Origin: Streptomyces sp. cf386
GTDB lineage: Bacteria; Actinomycetota; Actinomycetes; Streptomycetales; Streptomycetaceae
Assembly (NCBI RefSeq): GCF_900103585.1
Contig: NZ_FNHV01000008.1
Span: 1-64,000 of the forward strand
Direction: 5' to 3'
Length of the DNA: 64,000 bases
This document shows positions 16,487-22,476 of this stretch, one piece after another. The notes beneath the pieces were generated by a model, which worked only from the letters and a program-made list of their open reading frames with translations, ran no database searches and was not told where the DNA came from. Position numbers and translations under genes: made by a program. Positions within the stretch are counted from its first letter, which is position 1. The number at the start of each line of letters is the position of its first letter.

Positions 16487-17643
16487 GGAAGCCTCCTCGG
16501 GAGGTCCTGTACGTCGAGGACGAGCGGGCCTGCGGCACCGTTGACACAGGTCTGGATCAACTCGCCCGGTTCTCCGTGCACTTCGCCGGTCCGCAGATCG
16601 CGGACCCGGCCCTCGACGAGCGGGACGAGGCAGCCGTGGCACACGCCCCTACGGCATCCGTACGGCATCGCCACGCCCGCTGTCTCTCCGGTCACCAGCA
16701 GCGGCTCGGACGCGGGCGCGTCGGCCTCGACTCCGCTGCGGCCGAACCGCACCCGGCCGCCCGTGGCGCCCGAGCGAGGCGGCCCCATCGAGGTGAGCCG
16801 GAAGCGTTCCACGCTGAGCCGCTGCCGCAGACCGGCGGCGCTCCAGTGCCGTTCCACCGCGTCGAGCAGGCCCGCGGGGCCGCACACCCAGGTGTCCCGT
16901 CGACGCCAGTCGGGGCACAGTCGCTCGATCCGCTCCGGGGTGAGCCTGCCGTCCGCGCGCGTGTACGTCAGAGAGAGCCGCAGCCACGGCGACCGGGCCG
17001 CCAGGCCGGCCAGTTCGGCACGGAAGAGGCACTGGCCCGGCTCGGGTGCGCTGTGCAGGAGCAGGACGTCACAGGCGGCGGGGCCGCGGTGGCCGAGGGT
17101 ACGCAGGATGCCCATGACGGGGGTGATACCGCTGCCCGCCGTCACGAACAGCGTCCGGGCGGGTGGGGGCTCCGGCAGGACGAACTCCCCCTGGGCCGGG
17201 CCGAGTCGCAGCACTGTTCCGGGCGCGGTCCGGTGCACCAGGTGCGGGGAGACGCGGCCCCGCGGATCCGCCTTGACGGTGAGGGTGACCAGGCGGTCGG
17301 GTGCGCCGGGTGGTGACGTGATCGAGTACGTACGCCAGTGCCGTACGCCGTCGATCTCGACCCCCACCGGCAGATACTGCCCGGACCGGTGCCCCGCCCA
17401 GCCCCGCCCCGGCCGGATCGCCAGCGTCGCCGCGGCGGGCCCCTCGGCCCGAACGGCGACGACACGGCCCGCGGGATGCCGGGCGGAGAGCAGCGGGTCG
17501 AGCAGACCGAGGTAGTCGTCCGGGGACAGCGGACTGGTCAGCCAGGAAGCGGCCGACAGGGCTCTTTCCGTGGCCCGCCCGCGCCACGACGCGGTGAGTC
17601 CTCGGGCGGAGAAGGACGAAAGCAGCCATCGCGACACGGGCAT
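16483..17643 (-). CDS. Ferredoxin reductase with C-terminal 2Fe-2S domain, desaturase partner
   Basis: 386 residues. An FAD-binding domain (RTYSITSPPGAP, the RxYS motif), an NAD(P)H-binding domain (FVTAGSGITPVMGILRTL, and the terminal WVCGPAGLLDAV) and a C-terminal plant-type 2Fe-2S ferredoxin domain with cysteines in PYGCRRGVCHGC and IQTC. It transfers electrons from NAD(P)H to the overlapping desaturase. The start ATG 17643 has a GAGGGGG SD. The N-terminal 45 residues precede the FAD domain and are family-typical for desaturase reductases. Confidence 0.9.
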   Translation of the reverse strand: MPVSRWLLSSFSARGLTASWRGRATERALSAASWLTSPLSPDDYLGLLDPLLSARHPAGRVVAVRAEGPAAATLAIRPGRGWAGHRSGQYLPVGVEIDGVRHWRTYSITSPPGAPDRLVTLTVKADPRGRVSPHLVHRTAPGTVLRLGPAQGEFVLPEPPPARTLFVTAGSGITPVMGILRTLGHRGPAACDVLLLHSAPEPGQCLFRAELAGLAARSPWLRLSLTYTRADGRLTPERIERLCPDWRRRDTWVCGPAGLLDAVERHWSAAGLRQRLSVERFRLTSMGPPRSGATGGRVRFGRSGVEADAPASEPLLVTGETAGVAMPYGCRRGVCHGCLVPLVEGRVRDLRTGEVHGEPGELIQTCVNGAAGPLVLDVQDLPRRLP

Positions 17644-17749
17644 GCGGGTACCCCCTCGCCGTGAGCGAAGCACACCGGGCCGAGGCGCACCCGGCACCGC
17701 GGCGCCTTTCCGCCATGCGCCGCGACGCCGTCCCCGTCGGCCGGGTCCG

Positions 17750-18043
17750 TCAGCCGTCCCACTGGACTGGGCGTCCGTACGCCGGGCCGGCGCCGGAGGA
17801 TGGCACAGGGGGCGCGGCGTGGCAGGTGAAGCCGAGCCGGATCAGTGCCCTGGCCACCTCACCGATGGTGAAATCACGGCGGTCCTGGCCTGTGATCACC
17901 TCGCCCACCTGCTTGACCGGAAACACGCGGCCGTCGATGACGACGCAAGCCCCCGTGACGGGCTCGGGTCGGACACCGTCCATCGATGTCTCCACGTCGG
18001 TCTTGAAGAGGTCGAAGGGATAACGGGCGATCACGCAGCGCAT
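17750..18043 (-). CDS. SCO5918-like conserved Streptomyces protein
   Basis: 97 residues. The sequence MRCVIARYPFDLFKTDV, PEPVTGACVVI, VFPVKQVGEVITGQDRRDF matches a small conserved Streptomyces protein that I recall as the SCO5918 family, encoded near cold-shock protein genes in other genomes. Its function is unknown. It lies downstream of the cold-shock gene here, separated by a strong terminator, so it has its own promoter. The last 20 residues are low-complexity and may vary between strains. Confidence 0.72.
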   Translation of the reverse strand: MRCVIARYPFDLFKTDVETSMDGVRPEPVTGACVVIDGRVFPVKQVGEVITGQDRRDFTIGEVARALIRLGFTCHAAPPVPSSGAGPAYGRPVQWDG

Positions 18044-18127
18044 GGCGCCTCACCAGGGAGTCGAGGGTGGGTGGAACAGCGGCGGGTTTCTTCGGAGGAT
18101 CCGGATCCGGACCCGGGAATCAGAAAA

Positions 18128-18154
18128 GGGGCCCGCACCCAAGGTGCGGGCCCC
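18128..18154 (-). terminator. Strong terminator after the cold-shock gene
   Basis: GGGGCCCGCACC and GGTGCGGGCCCC form a perfect 12-bp stem with a 3-base loop. On the minus strand the stem is followed by TTTTC, a real T-run, so it is a good intrinsic terminator for the gene at 18217-18420. Confidence 0.85.
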
Positions 18155-18216
18155 TGTTTCGTCGTATGCGCGTACGAAATACGTCAGACGCGTTCAGACA
18201 GGTTCGATCGCGGGGA

Positions 18217-18420
18217 TCAGGCGGGAACGATGTTCTCCGCCTGCGGGCCCTTCTGGCCCTGCACGACGTCGAACGTCACCTTCTGGCCTTCCTGCAGCTC
18301 ACGGAAGCCCTGGGTGGCGATGTTCGAGTAGTGAGCGAACACGTCCGGGCCGCCGCCCTCCTGCTCGATGAAGCCGAAGCCCTTTTCCGCGTTGAACCAC
18401 TTAACGGTACCGCTGGCCAT
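18217..18420 (-). CDS. Cold shock protein, CspA family
   Basis: 67 residues, the standard CSD length. RNP1 (KGFGFIEQ) and RNP2 (DVFAHYS) RNA-binding motifs are intact; the start is ASGTVKWFNAEKGFG. These proteins melt RNA structure and act as transcription antiterminators. The SD AGGAGA lies before the ATG at 18420. The transcript begins at a good promoter about 110 bases upstream, giving a long leader typical of regulated csp mRNAs. Confidence 0.96.
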   Translation of the reverse strand: MASGTVKWFNAEKGFGFIEQEGGGPDVFAHYSNIATQGFRELQEGQKVTFDVVQGQKGPQAENIVPA

Positions 18421-18535
18421 GCTAATTCTCCTGAGGCAGTGCTGGAGACCCACACCTCGCGGGCCCCCTCATCGCTGCGATGATCGCCCGCCCGGGAATC
18501 CCGAAAAATGGCAACCACAACTGCAATTTACGGTC

Positions 18536-18564
18536 AGCATAGCACCGGAAATAATCAGCAACAA
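18536..18564 (-). promoter_or_regulatory. Promoter of the cold-shock gene
   Basis: On the minus strand TTGTTG (18564-18559) and TATGCT (18541-18536) are separated by 17 bases. The expected start near 18529 gives a leader of about 108 bases. The surrounding segment (about 18500-18655) is strikingly AT-rich for this genome. Confidence 0.6.
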
Positions 18565-18658
18565 GAGGAAATAAAAACCACCCGTAAAACACCGGCAGCG
18601 CGATTGGAAAAGACCTTAATGGCACCGGTCGAATTTATGCTCCGGCGCCATCAGACTT

Positions 18659-19003
18659 TCACTCGCCGCCACCGTCGGCGCCCCCGTCCGGACGGCGCAG
18701 TTCAGCGTTGGCGCGCAGGGCCGCCTCCAGCCGGTCCTCGAGATCGATGATCCGGCAGGCGGCCTCGATCGGGGTCCCCTGATCGACCATCTCGCGGGCC
18801 CGGGCGGCAAGGCGCAGCTGGTGACGCGAGTACCGGCGGTGGCCGCCCTCCGACCTCGTCGGCGTGATCAGACCCGTCTCTCCGAGGGCCCGGAGGAAAC
18901 TGGGTGTCGCACCGATCACTTCGGCGGCACGGCCCATGGTGTACGCCGGGTGATCGTCGTCGTCGAGTCGGTCGGCGGCATGCGACCGGTCCTGCGAGGG
19001 CAT
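18659..19003 (-). CDS. MerR family transcriptional regulator
   Basis: About 114 residues. The winged helix of MerR proteins is clear: YTMGRAAEVIGATPSFLRAL, LITPTRSEGGHRRYSRHQL. A short dimerisation helix (AACRIIDLEDRLEAAL) follows; no metal-binding cysteines are present, so it may sense another signal, as HspR-type proteins do. I start at ATG 19003 because GGAAGG lies upstream; a GTG at 19033 is in frame. The gene lies between the cold-shock gene and the second GNAT-like gene. Confidence 0.85.
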   Translation of the reverse strand: MPSQDRSHAADRLDDDDHPAYTMGRAAEVIGATPSFLRALGETGLITPTRSEGGHRRYSRHQLRLAARAREMVDQGTPIEAACRIIDLEDRLEAALRANAELRRPDGGADGGGE

Positions 19004-19145
19004 CTGCGCCTTCCCGCGGACCGCCGAAGTCACGGCCCGCCCCGGGGAGTGGCTTCCCCATACGGGAACTCTAGTCGCCCTGGCGGAAATCCTGCCGCCG
19101 CCGACACAGATGTCCTCCGCCTCTCGGCTCCCGGTCGGCTCCCCG

Positions 19146-19847
19146 TCACCGGAGGACCAGGACTCGGCAGGGAGGAGCCCACAGGGGCGTCCCCCGGGCT
19201 TCCGCCACGTCCGCCAGGACGTACTGCCATCCCCAGGACCGCAGCGCCTCGAGCATCCGAACGTCGCCGCGGTTGACCAGCATGACGCCGAGCGCGGCGG
19301 CGTGGTCGGTCAGCAGTCGTCTCTGCAGGCGCCGGGCGAGGTTCCAGTCGCGACTCTGGTTCTGGGTGCGCACCTGGTGCCCGACGAGGATCTCGGAGAT
19401 CGCGAAGAGTCGCCCGGACGCGGCGACACGGAGCAGATGCTGCGGAAGGTATCCGTCGAGGCCCTCCCACCGGGGCCCGTCGCCGCGCACGGGGAAGCCG
19501 TGGGCGCATCCCGTGAGCAGGGTGGTGCCCGACGACACGGTGGTCTCCGCGATCAGCAGGGCGAACCCCGGCCGCCGTACGTCGGTCGCGAGCCGCTGAA
19601 GGAAGGCGGAGCGGGCCCGGTTCCACGCGCACGGGTCGCCGCCGGAGGTCTGCGCGTACAGATCACCGAGTTCCGGCGTGAGGTCCTCCACCTGGCAGCG
19701 CGTCAGCGGGCGGAGGCATTCGCCCGCCAGGGGCGACGGGGCCCGCCGGCCCCTGGACCGGGCGGGGCGTTCCTGACGCCTGGGATCCGGGACGGGATGT
19801 GGCCCCAGGGTCGAGGTCCTCGGCCGGTCCGGCACGTTCTCAGTCAT
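19146..19847 (-). CDS. GNAT-like protein, copy 2
   Basis: 233 residues, paralogue of the protein at 7580-8260. Shared blocks include LTPELGDLYAQTS, GFALLIAET, GCAHGFPV, FAISEILVGHQ, LARRLQRRLLTDHAAALG and LRSWGWQYV. The N-terminus is Pro/Arg-rich and not conserved. The acetyl-CoA pocket is not clearly intact. Its start ATG 19847 is preceded by a leader homologous to those of the DUF5994-like genes, although the protein is unrelated to them; this links the two families in one regulon. Confidence 0.65.
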   Translation of the reverse strand: MTENVPDRPRTSTLGPHPVPDPRRQERPARSRGRRAPSPLAGECLRPLTRCQVEDLTPELGDLYAQTSGGDPCAWNRARSAFLQRLATDVRRPGFALLIAETTVSSGTTLLTGCAHGFPVRGDGPRWEGLDGYLPQHLLRVAASGRLFAISEILVGHQVRTQNQSRDWNLARRLQRRLLTDHAAALGVMLVNRGDVRMLEALRSWGWQYVLADVAEARGTPLWAPPCRVLVLR

Positions 19848-19957
19848 GGGACGACCTCTGCCCCGGGCCCGGACGCACCCGGCCCGGCGTCGTCGTTCAC
19901 CGAGAACGGCACCGGCGTGTGGCCGACGCGCGAGGAACCCTCGGTGCCTTCACCCTA
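19848..19957 (-). promoter_or_regulatory. Leader unit for GNAT-like copy 2
   Basis: On the minus strand GCG-TAGGGT (19957-19952) is followed by GAAGGCACCGAGGG and, 105 bases on, the start codon. A hairpin corresponding to the one at 9947-9978 (arm CCGGTGCCGT) and a second GC-rich hairpin (about 19863-19887) just before GGGGCAGAGG are present. The match to the leader of DUF5994-like copy 1 extends over most of its length. Confidence 0.5.
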
Positions 19958-20463
19958 CGCCCGGGCGCTCAGGCGCCATCTGCTCTGCGGGGCACGGGAT
20001 CCAGTCCCGTTCACTCTCCGCACGCTCCGACGGCCGCCGTCGGTCGTCCGGCCCCGACGGCGGCCGCCCGAGGCTCCTGCCGCGGCCGCTCCCCCTTACT
20101 CGGGCGCGCGGTCAGGAGCCGGGTGCCCCACATCGGACCCACAACGGCACGCGGGAAATCACCGCGCGGGTCTCGCGACGAGGGGTGGTAGAGGTGACCG
20201 AGGCCGGAGGGCAAAGCGCGAGGAGCAAGGAGCGACGGCCAACTGTCCTGCGGCGGCGGCGAATCGGTCCTTGCCCGGTATGCCGGGAGGGGGCAGCCCA
20301 TGGGCTGCCGACACGGTGGACGCTCCGGCGGAATCCTGCGCACGGCCGGACGGCGTCAGCCTAAGCGCCCTTCTCCGGGGTGGGAACCCCGAGGGGAGAG
20401 CCGCCTTCCGCCGTGTGCCGGACGCGGCGGAAGTGGACCGGTCCGGGAACCATCGGGGCGGAG
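19958..20463. other. Intergenic region without a convincing gene
   Basis: About 500 bases between two divergent leader units. Reading frames on both strands have the composition of non-coding GC-rich DNA (Arg/Pro-rich, no domain). No obvious hairpin, repeat or tRNA was seen. It may hold a degraded DUF5994-like copy or nothing; I see no support for either. Confidence 0.5.
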
Positions 20464-20572
20464 TAGCGTGGCGGGCACCGGGAGTTCTCCGTACGCCCGC
20501 TGCCCGTTGGCGTCGTTCCTGGCGCACCACGGCACCGGTCCGTCGCACGGCGGCCGGGGACAGGACCGCGAC
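20464..20572 (+). promoter_or_regulatory. Leader unit for DUF5994-like copy 3
   Basis: GGAG-TAGCGT (20464-20469), then GGCGGGCACCGGGAG, TTGGCGTCGTTCC and GGGGACAGGACCGCGAC before the start codon, 104 bases after the box. The first hairpin is less perfect than in the copy 2 leader. The last block matches the end of the leader at 21175-21280. Confidence 0.5.
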
Positions 20573-21151
20573 ATGAAATCGCGCGCCGATGAACGTGCGA
20601 CCCCCCAGCAGGAACAGGCCTCCCCGCCCATGCCCGCCCGGCTCACCCTGCGCCCGCCGACCTTTCCACCCGGCCCCGTGTGCGGTGCCTGGTGGCCCCG
20701 CTCGCACGATCTGACGGTCGAACTGCCCCTCCTCACCGAAGCGTTCGACGCGCTGCGGGCGAGGGTGACGAGTATCGCCTCTCGCCGCGGCACCTGGCCT
20801 GAGGCGCCGTGCGACCTGCCCACCACCGGTCACACGGTGAAGGCCGCGTGGTTCGCGTCCGGGTTCGACCTGTACACGATCCGGCTCTACTCCTACGGCG
20901 TCGGCCGCTGGGACCTGCTGGTCGTGCCGCCCCGGACCGAGGCGGCCGCGGCCGCCCGGCTGATGACGGCAGCGTCCGACCCCGCGCTCCACCTCACCGC
21001 GAGCGCGCTCGTCGCGGCCGAACGGCATCGGCTCGACGCGGACGGCACCCGGAGCGAGCGGGAGCGGGTGGAGCAGTGGGAAGGCGAGGGCGGTACAACG
21101 AGGCGCCCTTCAGCCGATCTCTCCTTCTTCCACGACTGTTACGGTCCGTGA
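20573..21151 (+). CDS. DUF5994-like protein, copy 3
   Basis: 192 residues. Core motif GAWWPRSHDLTVELPLLTE (near 39), then VTSIASRRGTWPE, TVKAAWF, TIRLYSYGVGRWDLLVVPP and AAAARLMTAASD. It lacks the WGRIT motif (here RARVTS). The C-terminus has a charged extension (ERERVEQWEGEGG). Start ATG 20573 agrees with the constant distance to the -10 box. First of three copies in a row on the plus strand. Confidence 0.78.
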   Translation: MKSRADERATPQQEQASPPMPARLTLRPPTFPPGPVCGAWWPRSHDLTVELPLLTEAFDALRARVTSIASRRGTWPEAPCDLPTTGHTVKAAWFASGFDLYTIRLYSYGVGRWDLLVVPPRTEAAAAARLMTAASDPALHLTASALVAAERHRLDADGTRSERERVEQWEGEGGTTRRPSADLSFFHDCYGP

Positions 21152-21174
21152 CCCCCATATCGCGCTGCGCCCGG

Positions 21175-21280
21175 TAGGGTGAAAGGACCGAGGGCCCACC
21201 GCATACCGGTGACCGCACCGGTTTCGCTCCCGGCGCACGACGACACCGGGCGGCTCGTCGCCCGGGACAGGTGCCGCATC
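21175..21280 (+). promoter_or_regulatory. Leader unit upstream of DUF5994-like copy 4
   Basis: CGG-TAGGGT (21175-21180) is followed by GAAAGGACCGAGGG, a CACCGGTTTCG...CGACGACACCGG hairpin and a perfect 7-bp hairpin (CCGGGCG 21246-21252 with CGCCCGG 21259-21265) before GGGACAGG. By position and sequence the unit ends at an ATG at 21281, which opens a short reading frame rather than the DUF5994 gene. Confidence 0.5.
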
Positions 21281-21337
21281 ATGACAGCCCCCGCCGGCCG
21301 CCCTCGACGCCTCCGATCCGGACGCGGCCCCACCTGA
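21281..21337 (+). other. Possible 18-codon upstream reading frame (relic of the ancestral start)
   Basis: ATG at 21281 lies where the start codon falls in the paralogous leaders (101 bases after the -10 box), with a similar GGGACAGG sequence before it. It encodes only MTAPAGRPRRLRSGRGPT and stops at 21337. It may be a leader peptide or the remains of the original N-terminus after a frameshift. Confidence 0.35.
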
Positions 21338-21402
21338 CGCACTCTGATCCGCCTCCTCGAACGCCTCGTCGGGGTGTACGCCGTGCCCACCCAAGGAAAC
21401 TC

Positions 21403-21816
21403 ATGATCAGCACAGTCCCGCCCGAACCGCCCGCCCACCCCCTCCTCCGGCTGCGCCTCGCGCCCTACAGCACCCTGCCGCGCCGCCTCGACGGCGTGTG
21501 GTGGCCCCGCTCCTACGATCTCCTGGCGGAGCTGCCCCAGTTGCTGGCCGCGCTGCCGCGCGCCTGGGGACACATCACCGGCGTCACGGTGAACTCAGCG
21601 GCCTGGTCCGCGGCACCGGGCCGGATGTTCGTGTGCAACCAGGTCGTACGGCTGCGCAGGACCCTCACGTCGCATGGGCAGAACTCCGTGGTCCTGCTCG
21701 CCCCCGGCCAGGGTCGCTGGGATCTGCTGGTCGTGCCGCCCGACACCACCGCGGAGGCGGCCGGGGCACTCATGACCGCGGCGCTGAACGACCGCGCCCG
21801 AGACCGGCAGGAGTAG
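21403..21816 (+). CDS. DUF5994-like protein, copy 4 (short)
   Basis: 137 residues, the shortest copy. It has GVWWPRSYDLLAELPQLLA, WGHITGVTVNS, VVRLRRT, SVVLLAPGQGRWDLLVVPP and the Ala-rich helix, then ends abruptly at RQE. The start ATG 21403 has AAGGAAAC upstream, but the gene begins 223 bases after its -10 box rather than about 105, so the N-terminus seems to have been reset. Its TAG stop (21814-21816) is also the TAG of the -10 box of the next copy. Confidence 0.75.
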   Translation: MISTVPPEPPAHPLLRLRLAPYSTLPRRLDGVWWPRSYDLLAELPQLLAALPRAWGHITGVTVNSAAWSAAPGRMFVCNQVVRLRRTLTSHGQNSVVLLAPGQGRWDLLVVPPDTTAEAAGALMTAALNDRARDRQE

Positions 21817-21927
21817 CGTGGACACGAGGAGAGCGACGGCACAGCACGCTCTCCTCAGGCAGCCGCCCCGCCACCGTCGGCACCGGCAGTCAGCGGCCTG
21901 CCCCACCCGACCTGGCAGGTGAGCGCG
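21814..21927 (+). promoter_or_regulatory. Leader unit for DUF5994-like copy 5, overlapping the previous stop
   Basis: GGAG-TAGCGT (21814-21819) includes the stop codon of copy 4. A perfect 10-bp hairpin, GAGGAGAGCG (21826-21835) with CGCTCTCCTC (21847-21856) and an 11-base loop, follows directly. The start codon is 109 bases after the box. Sequence after the box differs from the other leaders, but the box, spacing and presence of a hairpin are kept. Confidence 0.45.
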
Positions 21928-22449
21928 ATGCCCGACTCCCCTCCTCCGCACCCAGAAGGACTCCTGGCGGACGGCGTACACGAGTCGCTGCGTCCCGGTA
22001 CGGCTCTTCTGCGGCTCACCACCACCCACGACCGCCAGGGCATACTCGACGGCGCCTGGTGGCCCCGTTCGAGGCACGTCGCCACCGAACTGCCCGGCCT
22101 GATCACCGCGCTGACCGAGCGCCTCGGGCCGGTCACCCGGATCGGCCTGGACTCCGCGGCCTGGGACGAAGTGCCGACGCGGATGACCGTCGACGACCGT
22201 GTCGTGCACATCGACGCGTTCTCCGTGGGCGACGACACCGCGCTCGTGACCCGAGGAGACCAGGACTACTTCTCCCTGCTCGTGATACCGCCGGACACTC
22301 CGCTCGATGCGGCGCGGGCCGCGATGGCCGAGGCGGTCCGTGCCGACAACCCCAAGCAGGCCGTGCAGATCCTGCTCGACACCGGCACGGCTCAGGCCGG
22401 CATTACCGACCCGGGCCCTACGGACAGCCGGCGGCGGGAAGGCCGGTGA
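21928..22449 (+). CDS. DUF5994-like protein, copy 5 (divergent)
   Basis: 173 residues. GAWWPRSRHVATELPGLI is kept, but later blocks have changed: GPVTRIGLDSAAWDE, VVHIDAFSVGDDTALV, YFSLLVIPPDTPLDAARAAMAEA. The GRWDLLVVPP motif of the other copies is DYFSLLVIPP here. I use ATG 21928 (AGGTGAG upstream); GTG 21919 is an alternative. It is convergent with the NACHT gene. Confidence 0.75.
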   Translation: MPDSPPPHPEGLLADGVHESLRPGTALLRLTTTHDRQGILDGAWWPRSRHVATELPGLITALTERLGPVTRIGLDSAAWDEVPTRMTVDDRVVHIDAFSVGDDTALVTRGDQDYFSLLVIPPDTPLDAARAAMAEAVRADNPKQAVQILLDTGTAQAGITDPGPTDSRRREGR

Positions 22450-22476
22450 CTCCCGCGGCACCCCTGCCGGGCCGGC

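Noticed and set aside
15284..17515. 743-codon plus-strand frame across the desaturase and reductase genes
   Set aside because: It is antisense to two well-supported enzymes with all catalytic motifs; its translation has no recognisable domain.
20011..20343. Possible minus-strand small gene in the same gap
   Set aside because: No SD, no hydrophobic or domain pattern, codon use unlike neighbours.
19846..20364. Possible plus-strand gene in the 725-base gap
   Set aside because: Arg/Pro-rich translation without domain and it runs antisense through the GNAT leader; composition fits non-coding DNA.
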